Assembly (NCBI GenBank): GCA_947247005.1
Contig: OX365959.1
Span: forward strand, 34,244,148-34,308,147
Source of the DNA: Spisula solida
Lineage: Eukaryota > Mollusca > Bivalvia > Venerida > Mactridae
Direction: 5' to 3'
DNA: 64,000 nt
The position numbers and the translations under genes are program-made. Below, piece after piece: positions 1 to 10,501 of the stretch; position 1 is the stretch's first letter; every line of letters starts with the position of its first letter. The notes beneath the pieces were generated by a model that saw nothing but the letters and a program-made list of their open reading frames with translations, ran no database searches and was not told the origin of the DNA.

Positions 1-338
1 TGAATATGTTATTCCATTCCTATTTTTCACTTCAAAATCCGCCATCTTGGATTATGGTGAATAGGTGAAAACGACTTTTTTGAGAATTTTGCATCAAATC
101 ATACACCAACTTGTAGGAAATGGTCTGACTAAGAATAAAAAAACCCACATGACATGTTTACGTTCAGAAATAAAAAAGTTACAGACATTTTAGTGTTGAG
201 ATTTTGGTAAATCAAAGTAGTCCCTGTGAGGGGGCGGAGCTTATATCAGTCACATTGTAGGTGATAACCAGTGACTGATATAGGTTTTATTTCACTGATA
301 TAGCTCCATATCTCACCAGTTAGCATTAAATAAACAAC

Positions 339-473
339 ATCTATCATTGTACGTCAGGATATATACCTGATACCTGTCATTGTACGTCTGGATATATACC
401 TGACATCTATCATTGTACGTCACTCTGGATATATACGCAACATCTATCATTGTACGTCTGGATATATTCCTGA
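339..473. repeat. 33-bp minisatellite, about 4 units
   Basis: About four head-to-tail copies of a 33-bp unit with the core cattgtacgtctggatata; one unit carries four extra bases. The period is a multiple of three, which is why a long frame stays open on the minus strand. I see no sign that it is coding. Confidence 0.8.
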
Positions 474-500
474 TATCTATCCGTAGACGCATTCTTGTTG

Positions 501-945
501 ATGCAACTCCTCCTACAGTTTTTGCAGCATTTGCTTCAAACATTAACAGATGAACAACCTTAACATGTAGATGTGCATAAAGGAAAGAATTTGGGCTGCG
601 ACGATTTTTGACAGAATTATGGCCCTTTGTACTTTTATGCACTATACAATATATAGTGAAAAGTTGTAGTGGATGCAACTTCTCCTACAGTTTTTGCAGC
701 ATTTGCTTCAAACTTTAACTGATGAACAACCTCAACATGTAGATGTGCATAAAGGAAAGAATTTGCGCTGCAGCGATTTTTGACAGAACTATGGCCCTTT
801 GTACTTTTATGCACTATACAATATATAGTGAACAGTTCTTGTGAACGCAACTTCTCCTACAGTTTTTGCAGCATTTCCTTTAAACTTTAACAGATGAAAA
901 ACCTCAACATGTAGATGTGCATGAAGCAAAAAATCAGCTGCAATG
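501..945. repeat. 172-bp tandem repeat, 2.6 units
   Basis: Three successive units begin at 501, 673 and 845, giving a 172-bp period; the last is cut short near 945. Each unit has the core tcctacagtttttgcagcat and later the phrase atggccctttgtactttt. The two minus-strand frames here (MHPLQLF..., MRSQELF...) are near-copies of each other because they read the repeat. They are not genes. Confidence 0.85.
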
Positions 946-954
946 ATTTTTGCC

Positions 955-1416
955 AAGCGTGGGGTATATTAGTCTGCTGAATGGTGACAGTTTGAGTCTG
1001 GTTGTTGTTGTTTTCAGTTGACCACATTTGTTGTTTGCTTTCAGATGCTATTGACCTACTTTGAAACATTTAATAAACGTGTTACAATGCTAAAAGACAC
1101 ATTACGATGTCCTTCTATCTAAAATAAGTTCATCATGTATAAAATTTATCACTTAAATTAAGTTTAGACCTTTCTTAGATATAAGGCATAATTTCAGTCA
1201 GTTTGACGATACGTTTTCCGAACGTCTTTTAGCTTAGTATGAATTAGTAAGTGTTTATTAAACATACATTATGACCAAACTAATGCATGGATTTCAACCA
1301 AATTTTACCCAAGTGCAGACAATAGGCTATTGGGTACACATGCCAAGTTTGAAGCACGAAACACTTAAAACTACCAAGATATAAATGGTATTACATTTCT
1401 TTTTGAACACCCCTCG
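955..1416 (-). mobile_element. Fragment of mariner-like element
   Basis: This stretch is the reverse complement of one end of the element at 44229-45480. The matches include the end sequence gaacacccctcg at 1405-1416, followed by TA, and the inner phrases acacatgccaagtttgaag and gctattgacctactttga. Only one terminal repeat remains, so it is a truncated copy, abutting the 172-bp repeat. Confidence 0.65.
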
Positions 1417-1418
1417 TA

Positions 1419-2035
1419 CATCAGTCGATTTATGTTTGTTTATTGTCATAAATATTACGTTTGAAACAAAAGTTACAATGCAATACCAGTGTTTATCACA
1501 TAACCAGCGTTTCAGGAGTGCCGTAAAGCCGTGCCGTAAATATCGTTTGGCACTCCCAGACCGCGCAATAGAAATGTTAATTAGTTTGACGTGATGTTGG
1601 CCAATCCATGCATTGATCCGTTAATGACATCAGTGATATCAACGTCGCCATGACTTCGCGCTCATTGTACCGCTGAATTTTGGCTGAAACATATGCATTG
1701 TACATGATCCTTTTGAACAATAATGAGCATTTTCTAAGGTTATGTGATAAATAGAATCTAACATTCGTGCTCATTCAAAGCCTCGTGTCATATCATTTTG
1801 TCCACTCGTTTAATAAAACTTGTATGCAATGAGCACTCATGCAAGATCCTCTATATAACACCATACCCGAGCACCCTTCACGTATCGTCAAATAATTCTC
1901 AAACATTGTCAAAGTAAACAAATGTACATTGTTTTATCATTACTCTTTCAAACGAGATATTTTATCAATTAATTATCTACAAAGCAATTGAAACAAAGTG
2001 TACCCAATGTAGATATACTTAAGATATAAAAATTT
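1419..2035. other. No gene recognised
   Basis: About 600 bases of AT-rich sequence. Short frames occur on both strands but none has recognisable protein similarity, splice structure or codon pattern. Confidence 0.5.
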
Positions 2036-2158
2036 GTTCTTGTATTTTGTCGGTGAATAAAAATTGGACAAATTAAATCACGAGGGGTAGCACGAGTGAT
2101 GTTATTTTCCGCATCCGAACAAGTGTCTGCGTTTTATTCACCGACAAAATACAAGAAC
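2036..2158. repeat. Foldback element, perfect 27-bp inverted repeat
   Basis: Positions 2036-2062 are the exact reverse complement of 2132-2158, with a 69-base loop. The arm contains tgtattttgtcggtgaataa. This size and symmetry suits a small foldback or MITE-like element. I see no coding potential. Confidence 0.85.
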
Positions 2159-2433
2159 TGAGTTTTTATTTTGATTCTAAACACGATAATATCCCGTAAT
2201 ATTTAACTGCACTCCATTTTCACCCATTTTACATTGAACATCATTCCACGCTGAAATTGAGTGGCTATTAGCTGGTACAATTACCTCCCTCGTTAATGAA
2301 AACGAGCATCGCAATTTTCTGAAGGATAGAACACATTTTAAAAAATTCAATAACACGAGTATAAGGTATCTATTGCATGAAATGAAAAATATAAATGAAT
2401 TGATAATCAGAAGTTTATATGAAACATAGTGTC

Positions 2434-3485
2434 CATAGGCGGATCCAAGGGGGGCGGACCTGGCGTACGCCCCCCTTAAAATCGTCGGAGCCTAGGTAAT
2501 TTATCATATTTTGGATGTATATGCAATTTTTTTCGCTCCCTTTGCTCGCGTCAATCAAACAATAATCAATTTATTGATTTTAAAGTGAACTTAATGCTGT
2601 ATGCAAGCAACAAGATACGGGACTGATTGGTAGCATGGTGCCAAACATCGGCTACAGAGATTCTTGCACATTAAAAATGTCTGACAAGTCATAAAAGATT
2701 AATACAGTTGTCTTGATTTTCTAATAAACCTGTCCTTTTCATTAAAAAAAGATATCTCAGAATGCAGCTGACGAATTCCGTGGTTCTTTATAGAACGTCA
2801 CGAGGCAGAAAGCAACTCGACCCCCTAGTCGCTGGATCCCAAGTATTTCACATTTCCACTTGAACAAAAGTGAAGCCCTGGAGTTCGCAGGGTATGCTGC
2901 TCAGATAGACCGTGCATTTTTTCTTCGTGACGTATTCACAGCAGCTATATATCAGTGAATATTATTCAGTCGATTATCGTTAGTCCTGGCTATATAGACA
3001 ACAATTTTTCTTGCTCGTTTCGCTCGCTGTAGATCTACGCAAATTCAATGAAAGTTTTCGATTTATCAATGAGTTTGTTGGGTATGCTGCTCAGATAAAT
3101 ACTGATTTTTTCCAATTTTTACAATTACTAAATCAGTGAATATTACCAAGTGATAAGTGTGTGGTGTATGCTGCTGAAATACACGTAGATGATTGCATTT
3201 TTTTTCTTGATCGCTCCGCTCGCACAACCGCTATCAGTTAAGTTTGTCAAGTAGGGAATGAGTATGTGGGATATGCTGCTCAAATAATTAATCCTTATAT
3301 TCTTGCTCGCCTTACTCTCACATTAACTTTATCAATGAATATTATAAGATGAAGAACGAAATTGTGTGGAATGCTTCTCAGAGATACATTTTTTCTTGCT
3401 CGCTTCGCTCGCACATTTCGCGGGGGTGGGGTCAATACATGAATGTACGCCCCCCCTAACGCCAAATCCTGGATCCGCCCCTGGT
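2434..3485. mobile_element. Non-autonomous element with inverted ends and internal subrepeats
   Basis: The left end (ggcggatccaaggggggcgg, about 2440) and right end (ending ctggatccgcccctgg, about 3483) are inverted relatives; both include gtacgcccccc. Between them about five subrepeats of roughly 100 bp carry gggtatgctgctcagat and cttgctcgcttcgctcgc, for example near 2890, 3080, 3160, 3268 and 3366. No transposase frame is visible. A minus-strand frame at 3295-3525 is an artefact of the right end. Confidence 0.65.
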
Positions 3486-3489
3486 GTCG

Positions 3490-4200
3490 AGAGTATATTG
3501 GAGTTTCTAAAAATAGATGCGTCATTGCTTTAACACTTGATTCTCGTGCAGCTTGCCTTATTCTCTCTCTGTTGAAGTTTTTACTATAAAGTTTACTTTC
3601 ATTTATTCATAAATATGTCACATGATACGGGGCGTAAATAGTACGAGCCAATTTGACAGGTACATTTTGTTGCGGTAATAATACATACCCTGGTTTCCTC
3701 TATGCATATTTGGATTAATCCGAAGATCGTGTTGTAATCTCTTTTAAATAGTTTAGTATAAATATTCTATTTAAATACTACATGAATTATCATAAACTGT
3801 ATATAAGTCAGAAAACCCGCTAAATTTATTTCCAGTACTATTGTAATAGAAAGAAAGATAACACTATATGTATATACAGTGAACTATTTTGGAGTTATCT
3901 CGCTTTAAATAGAATAATATTTGAAACCGAAAGTAGGAATTTTAAGGGAGTTTCCAATATCTGATGTCATAAAGGTCGGCCATTTGTGAAACGATGAAGA
4001 TTTGTTTTCGTGACATTCACTAAGACTTGCAAGGTAAGATAGTTTTATTACTGTTCAAACACCGAAGTACATCTTAGACCCATTTTCTCAGATAAGTTCA
4101 TTTTTAGTTCAAGTCGCTTTGATTAATTAATCAATACGATAGATCTAATATATCACGGCCATTTATAAAATTGTTTTTTCTGGTCTGCAGTGGGCCTCAT
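3490..4200. other. No gene recognised
   Basis: AT-rich spacer without a frame or repeat that I can support. Confidence 0.45.
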
Positions 4201-5255
4201 GGTATTAAATTACTGAGCCTAACCTGACGTTGGCTTATTACACTGCCATTTGAAACATTACTCTAATAATGTGTTGTGGCCTCGTTTTTTATCAATTATA
4301 GTGACCGGCGTTTTCATTATTCTACGTAATCCCATGCAAACAAACCTTCAACAAAGATCCCTGGCAATCTGATCAAGTTTGGTTTACCCTCACTTGAATA
4401 AACTATAAGTGAATATTGACCTTACATGGGCCTATGAGAAGGGGGGGGGGGGGGTAGGCCCCCCAATGTTAGGACGGGGGGGGGGGGCAACATATCGTTT
4501 GCCCCCCCCCCCCAATTCAGAGCACATCATAATTTTCCGCCTAAAATAGTCTTGTAATAGGTAATTTGCCTTTTATCCTTAGTTAAAAAGTATAAAATGT
4601 GAATTTTCGTGCTCGCTTCGCTCGAAAAATTATTTGAATCTATGAAATATGTTATCACCCGATCACGTAACTTTCAAAAGAGTTACAAGGACTACAGAAA
4701 TACATTGTAAGATAAAGTTTGTACCAGCTCTTATATTGCTTTTAAACTTTGTCATTGCTATGTTAAATTCCCTTAAGGGATTTAGTATACTAAACCACTA
4801 AAACTCTCAGAATTCGGGCATCTGTTCAATAATTAGTAAAAAATTTACAAAATAAGGACTTAACTTTGATTGATCTTACCAAAAAATTATCTCAGAACGC
4901 ACCAGATTGATCCAGTTGGTTTACCACGTTACTAAAGAAAACAGATGAGGTCAGTTTTGTTCTAAAAACGTAACAGATAAATCATTCACACCTGATTAAT
5001 CCACCTAAATGGATTATACCAAAATTTCCCGCCTTTCATGTTATCATGGGCGCACTATAACAGCATATTTTCCATTAGTTTGGCATAATGACCTATTTAT
5101 AGAACCCACGTGACTTGGTGTTCTAGCCTTTAGATTAACCAGATCTTATAGTCCGTTCATTCAGATCTGTCACTTGTACATACTTGTATACAAAAAATGT
5201 AATATTAAAACAAATTATGTTTATTGTTTAAAGTTTTAAACGGATATAATAAGGA
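4200..5255 (+). other. Duplicated upstream flank of cGAS-like copy 1 (distal part)
   Basis: Several blocks match the flank of cGAS-like copy 2 at 23700-24080 in the same order: the region around aacaaagatcc and gaatattgacct (about 4330-4425 versus 23770-23855), and the region around acattttccattag to tgacctatttata (about 5065-5100 versus 23980-24020). This shows that copies 1 and 2 share duplicated upstream DNA and that copy 1 later gained the insertion 5255-8955. Confidence 0.6.
4440..4515. repeat. Poly-G/poly-C runs
   Basis: Two runs of more than ten G (4441-4454 and about 4476-4488) are followed by a run of C (about 4503-4513), able to form a G-quadruplex or a G/C hairpin. A gctcgcttcgctcg motif at about 4611-4624 links this stretch to the element at 2434-3485. 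Confidence 0.6.
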
Positions 5256-5593
5256 GGTGAAAGTCAATACATTATGAACCAAGGCCTATATATAAACTTA
5301 CATGTATATATTTGTGTCCGATGAAACATGTTCTACGTGTCTCTGTTGGTGCAATGTCTACAAGTTCGTTGACTTTTAGAGACATGATGGTCAAATCACA
5401 GGTAACTGTATCATTAATAAAGAGTAAATCAAAAAATATATTTTTTTTTATAAAATTTATAATATCTAGAAGATAACATAAATTTTGTAAAATAAACTTT
5501 TTATCAAGGATACAATTACCTGTGGGTCAAATATACTCAAATTGTGTATGCTGTTAAATGATATGTTCGAATCGTTTCTATCATCTCTTTTAG

Positions 5594-5803
5594 CTCATCA
5601 CTGTACATGTTAGTAGATGTAAATGTTTTATTGTCCTCATCACTGTACATGTTAGTAGATGTAAATGTTTTATTGTCCTCATCACTGTACATGTTAGTAG
5701 ATGTAAATGTTTTATTGTCCTCATCACTGTACATGTTAGTAGATGTAAATGTTTTATTGTCCTCATCACTGTACATGTTAGTAGATGTAAATGTTTTATT
5801 GTC
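5594..5803. repeat. 42-bp minisatellite, 5 identical units
   Basis: Five head-to-tail copies of a 42-bp unit start at 5594, 5636, 5678, 5720 and 5762, with no visible difference between units. Because 42 is divisible by three, frames stay open on both strands; one minus-strand frame reads a 14-aa unit DNKTFTSTNMYSDE. Several frames are open at once, so coding is doubtful. Confidence 0.9.
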
Positions 5804-6144
5804 ATATGTTGTATATTTTGTACTGTCTTGATGAGATGCAAATAAACTGATACAATATATGGTCAATTGATCAATTAATATGAGAAATTGAATGCACATT
5901 GTTTAGTAAACAGGTTACTGACCTGATTTAACGAGTTACAATATGAACAGAACAGAACAGAACATTTTATTTTTCAGACTTGAGCTGTACAGCTCATCAT
6001 CATACATAATAAATACATGCATAAATAAACTTGACAGGTGAAGAGAATATGAAATTTAGAATAAGGACACAGAAAATATTAATATTAAACAATTACAAGA
6101 GTCAGTGAAAATACATAGATTTCGAGGTTGAACTCGAAATAAAC

Positions 6145-6240
6145 AAACAAACACGCACGCACGCACGCATGCATACACAAGCACACACGCACGCACTCAC
6201 ACATGGACGCACGCACACACACACGCATACGCACAAAAAC
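6145..6240. repeat. CA/GC-rich microsatellite
   Basis: Alternating acac and acgc units lie in the 3' UTR of the LINE. A small minus-strand frame rich in Cys, Val and Arg is a by-product. Confidence 0.8.
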
Positions 6241-6278
6241 GACAACACAATTATAATTCAAAAATTCAATTTTCAATA

Positions 6279-8918
6279 CTATGTATAAGCAATGTTGCTA
6301 GCTAAATTTTTTCTAACAGCAAACGCTTCCAAAATATAATGTCCTAGATTATTTAAGATATGCTTATTTGTAGACTGCATTAGATCTAAGAACTTGAACA
6401 CACTTGGCCTATTGTAAAAATATTTTTTTAAATATTTCTTACGTAATTCAAGATAAACTGGACAGATAATTAAGAAATGGTATTCGTCTTCTAAGTCTCT
6501 TCCATTACATAATGTACACACCCGCTCGTGTCTATCAATTCTATTTGCTGCATATCTACCGGTAACAATACGAAGATCGTGTGAACCAAGTCTAAAACGC
6601 GACTGAGCAGTACATAATTTGCGTGGCATAGCATTGAGGTAATATTCAAAGTCAAATGAAAGCTTAAATGATTTGTAAAGCAATAATGATTGGCTATTAG
6701 CAATACTATTTCGCCATGTTTGTAAAAACACATCTATTAGACGCGACTTAAATTGTAAATGGAATGTATCAACATCTACACTATATGGGTTGAGAAACAC
6801 AAATGAAAAGCCATGCTGGTCAAGTAAGGTCTTAACTTTAAATAACCAATTTTTTTTCCCACGAATGCAACTAGTTTCCATGTCAGTATACAGATATTTA
6901 ATTATAATATTATTAGACTGAACTATTCGACACCAATATTTAATCACTTTCGTATAACTATTAATATATAGTGGATATCTTCCCAATTCCCCGTACACCC
7001 CATTTGTAGTTGTTGACTGTCTGACACATAAAATTCGTTTGCAAAATTGAAGATGAATACGTTCTATCGAATTGTATTTCTTAAAACCCCAGACCTCACT
7101 GGAATAATTTAAAATAGAACCTACAAATGCATCAAACAATTGACATTTAGTACAATTTTTTATAGGATATTTATTTAAATTATTCATTAAAACGTTCAAA
7201 GCTTTAAGACCTTTGCCTACAAGATTTTCTACATTAAGTGCAAAATTACCCGTATAATTGAAAACTGTACCTAAATAATTAAAGTTGTCGACGATCTCTA
7301 TAGCAGAATTCATGTAAGTCCAACTTTCATCATTACGTATATTACCTTGTTTCCTAAAAACAACTACTTTGGTTTTATCAGTATTCACTTGTAAACCCCA
7401 TCGATCGCAATAAATATTAAGTAAGTCAAGTCGATGTTGTAAATCGCTGACGCTATTCCCTAAGATAACCATATCATCGGCAAACAACAATAGAACCAAC
7501 ATAATTTCACCAATAGTAATACCACATAAGGGGGAGTCTTGCAAAAACAATTCAAGATATTTAATAAATAGCGCAAATAACAAAGGGGACATAACTTCCC
7601 CTTGCTTCAATCCCACAGCACACTCAAAATACTCAGAATAAGAGTTACAATTGCGTACACAACTTTTTACTTTTGAATACATGTCACGAATAATACGTAA
7701 CATTTTGCCATTAACTCCAATTTTAAAAAGTTTATACCACATACTATTGAAATTAATACTATCGAACGCTTTTTTTAAATCTATAAAAGCACAATACAGT
7801 CGACCTTTATCATTCAAAACTTTTTGTATAACGGAATTTAATATAAAGACTGCGTCAATGGTAGAGCGGCCTTGGCGAAATCCGAATTGAACATCACTTA
7901 AAATATCATTGTTTTCCACCCATGAACTTAGTCGTTTATTTAGCACTCCTGTAAATATTTTTGAAAAGCAACTCACTAACGTTATACCCCTGTAATTGTT
8001 AACATCTGCAGGATTGTTTTTCTTGTGTAAAGGCACAATATTTCCCTGGGACCACTGCTCTGGGAAACAACCGGAATTTAATATTGCGTTAAAAATATCC
8101 ACTAAATGACCAGATAAGATGTCGAAAGATTCAATGAAATATTCATTAAGCAAGCAGTCGCCACCAAAAGATTTATTTCTTTTTAAATTATGAATAACAA
8201 GTTTGATTTCCTCAGCCGAAATAGGCCGATCTAACTCTTCAAAGTTACAAGATGAAGAATCGAAGTCATTGTTATTTACAAACTGTGAAGCATCAGCATC
8301 ATCAGCAGATAATAAGTCGTTCTGCATTTGAGCGAAATACTGATAAAAATCGTCATCTGAAATACTATTGCTGCTCTTAGATTTTTGCTTAGTAAACAGT
8401 TTCCAAAAGTCCTTTGGTTTAGCGTGACGTAAACGCTCTATTTCACGACATTTCATATACTCGTACGACCGCTTTTTCTTCTTAATAAGACGTTTGTAGC
8501 GTGATTTTTGTAAACAAAGTTCTGAACGATTTGCATCGCTTTTCATTAAGTTGAACTGTCGCAATGCGTCATCGTATAACTGTTTAGCCGCACGACATTC
8601 GCCGTCGAACCAATCCGAGTGTTTACACAATAAGCTTTTATCAGTAAACGTCTTACGACTATTATTGGACGAAACAGTTTTACAAAATAACGGATCTGCA
8701 ACATCTCTGATAATTTTAGTAAAATTATTCAAGCATGTATCAATTGACGGTAAAATATTAACATCGATATTATTTACAACTGCGTTAAATTCAGGAAGTT
8801 TATGTATTATCCCACTTCGAAATGAATCTCTTAAATTGTTCCATCGCACAGACGTACGTTCGTTCGATGATAAATTGTTTTCGACTGGCAAATTATTACA
8901 CAAAATACTAAAGCACAC
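6279..8918 (-). CDS. LINE ORF2: reverse transcriptase, 5'-truncated
   Basis: An uninterrupted 879-codon frame encodes a non-LTR retrotransposon reverse transcriptase. Recognisable blocks in order: NYRGITLVSCFSKIF, FGFRQGRSTIDAVF, AFIDLKKAFDSINF, GLKQGEVMSPLLF and the catalytic LLFADDMVILG. Near the end is a Cys/His cluster CTLCNGRDLEDEYHFLIICP. The first codon is GTG, not a true start; the frame continues upstream into FFCEWSDHAPV, the end of an AP-type endonuclease that is otherwise missing. The N-terminal endonuclease and any ORF1 are lost, so the copy cannot move on its own, although the RT frame has no stop, suggesting a young insertion. The clade is inferred from motifs only. Confidence 0.9.
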   Translation of the reverse strand: MCFSILCNNLPVENNLSSNERTSVRWNNLRDSFRSGIIHKLPEFNAVVNNIDVNILPSIDTCLNNFTKIIRDVADPLFCKTVSSNNSRKTFTDKSLLCKHSDWFDGECRAAKQLYDDALRQFNLMKSDANRSELCLQKSRYKRLIKKKKRSYEYMKCREIERLRHAKPKDFWKLFTKQKSKSSNSISDDDFYQYFAQMQNDLLSADDADASQFVNNNDFDSSSCNFEELDRPISAEEIKLVIHNLKRNKSFGGDCLLNEYFIESFDILSGHLVDIFNAILNSGCFPEQWSQGNIVPLHKKNNPADVNNYRGITLVSCFSKIFTGVLNKRLSSWVENNDILSDVQFGFRQGRSTIDAVFILNSVIQKVLNDKGRLYCAFIDLKKAFDSINFNSMWYKLFKIGVNGKMLRIIRDMYSKVKSCVRNCNSYSEYFECAVGLKQGEVMSPLLFALFIKYLELFLQDSPLCGITIGEIMLVLLLFADDMVILGNSVSDLQHRLDLLNIYCDRWGLQVNTDKTKVVVFRKQGNIRNDESWTYMNSAIEIVDNFNYLGTVFNYTGNFALNVENLVGKGLKALNVLMNNLNKYPIKNCTKCQLFDAFVGSILNYSSEVWGFKKYNSIERIHLQFCKRILCVRQSTTTNGVYGELGRYPLYINSYTKVIKYWCRIVQSNNIIIKYLYTDMETSCIRGKKNWLFKVKTLLDQHGFSFVFLNPYSVDVDTFHLQFKSRLIDVFLQTWRNSIANSQSLLLYKSFKLSFDFEYYLNAMPRKLCTAQSRFRLGSHDLRIVTGRYAANRIDRHERVCTLCNGRDLEDEYHFLIICPVYLELRKKYLKKYFYNRPSVFKFLDLMQSTNKHILNNLGHYILEAFAVRKNLASNIAYT

Positions 8919-8954
8919 AGGGGCGTGGTCAGACCACTCACAAAAAAAATATGA

Positions 8955-10486
8955 TGATGTCTGATGGGAAATATACCATCTGAGACATCTGGAGAGTTAG
9001 CAATGTTTAGTACACTTACGGACTTTGAATTCGCACCACTTTTTAGGGATTCGTACGTTTTTGTTTGAACTATTTAGCTGACTTTGTTCAAATGAATTAA
9101 ATGATGCTCCTGGTTAATAACCTTGTCAGTAGAAAACATCTGATACGTGTTTTACCACGCAAATTACACGTGGTAACCACCTGGCCAACTCTCATTTTTC
9201 GCTCGTGGATCTCGCGTGGATAAAAATATCCAATAAAAACAAGTCAAATAGTTTCCTGCGGGGGATTACATGCGGCCTTGAAATTTAGTTGTATTGTTTA
9301 GGATGAGTTTTTTGCAGTTTGAGTGCAATTCGAATATATTTCGGTGTAACTTTAAATTAATGTTTCTGTCAAAATAATTCCAATACATGTAAAATCGGAC
9401 AATACCGATTATTCTCCAATTTTTGGTTGTGTTAAATGTATGTGCCAAACGAATGAACAAATTCAAAAGAATTAGAAAACAAATTATCATATATCAATAC
9501 CATGCTTCTGTTAATCAAAGCGATGTGTTCTCTACGGGATGTAGTGCATTGCCCACTATATTTATTACTGACTGGAAATCTAATGCAGCTGCAGACACCT
9601 GCTGTTTAGATTCGTGGTCTCGCGTTCGAAGTGAAATTTCGAAATAGTTGTGCTCTCTTTGGTAAATAAACTATTGTAATGCGATAAAGACCGGTGTTAT
9701 CCGCATGTAATAATGGAATTAGTCTGGTTCACGACATTCTTACAAAATGCTGCTTTTTTTGGATATTTTTTTTGAAATCGTAAACCATCGAGAACATGTC
9801 ACGTGCCCCTCCATGGTCATTTTACTTTTGGCAATCCAATATAACCTGCGGCTGCAGGTTAATAATATGTGTACACGATACATAAACATGCGAAAAAATC
9901 ACATTTTTAATCATCAAAAAGCATAAAGTATGGAAAATAATCACTTTTATGGATGAGAAACATACCAACGTGATTAATACTGCAGTTAAATCCTCTGATT
10001 TTGGTCACATTGAAAAAAGATCACATGCTTTTACAAAGACGTGTCCACGAGTGAGTGTCGATACTCGATCTGTCCGCGAGCTTCTCCAAACTGTTGTCCG
10101 TGAATAGTGGAACATTCCCGCAGCAGCACAATGAAAAGTTGATGTTGTTTATGAGTAGCCGTCGTTGTAAATGCACCACGAACAAATCGTTATACACAAA
10201 CTATTAAATTGTGAATTTGGCATTTGAGACTTGAACACATCGATGTCACGTGACTTTGCCACTTTGTTTACTTTTATTATGAAAATTTGCTAGTGAATTT
10301 AATACATGTCTATAATAAGCTTTCAATATACTAATTTTTGTTTCAAATAAATATGTTTACTCTATACGTATTTGTGTGGTTTGTTTAAGTGGTGCGTTTT
10401 CAAAGTATTTAAGTGTATAGAGTGTAACTAATATTTAACCGTAGTGATGATAGTTAATTTATTCAGTATAACTGAAATGTCATTTT
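8955..10486 (+). promoter_or_regulatory. Upstream region and 5'-UTR intron of cGAS-like copy 1
   Basis: The block 8962-9030 matches 24092-24150 upstream of copy 2, and the last 60 bases before the acceptor match again (attcagtataac versus attctgtataat). The stretch between, about 9050-10430, has no counterpart in copy 2, so it was inserted in copy 1 or lost from copy 2. A promoter is inferred; no TATA box is obvious. Confidence 0.45.
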
Positions 10487-10501
10487 ATGTTTTATTCCAG
10501 A
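10483..10501 (+). other. Splice acceptor before the start codon of cGAS-like copy 1
   Basis: A pyrimidine-rich tract ends in tattccag directly before aATGTCG. Copy 2 has the same arrangement (tttttttccag then aATGTCG at 24262). This places the true start at 10502 and implies a non-coding 5' exon upstream; an ATG at 10487 lies within the acceptor tract. Confidence 0.75.

Larger units (their letters stand above)
5940..8954 (-). mobile_element. 5'-truncated non-LTR retrotransposon (jockey/CR1-like)
   Basis: The element reads on the minus strand. It is cut just inside the endonuclease domain, where the SDHAP motif is still visible at about 8919-8933, then runs through the reverse transcriptase to a 3' tail of pentanucleotide repeats (gaaca on the plus strand) at about 5945-5962. 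The 3' UTR holds a CA/GC-rich microsatellite at about 6145-6240. A 7-base direct repeat aatatga at 5940-5946 and 8948-8954 may be the target duplication, but it is short. Confidence 0.8.

Noticed and set aside
3295..3525. 76-aa minus-strand frame GRIQDLALGGAYIHV...
   Set aside because: It reads the end of the repetitive element at 2434-3485; such frames arise wherever this end occurs.
5594..5803. CRISPR-like regular repeat
   Set aside because: Units are contiguous with no unique spacers, and the context is a eukaryotic genome.
5537..5899. 120-codon minus-strand frame with DNKTFTSTNMYSDE repeats as a protein gene
   Set aside because: The repeat period is a multiple of three and other frames on both strands are equally open; no promoter, splice or family evidence.
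10487..10501. ATG at 10487 as start of the cGAS-like protein (adding MFYSR)
   Set aside because: It lies in the pyrimidine tract and AG of a splice acceptor that copy 2 shares; the conserved start is ATG at 10502.
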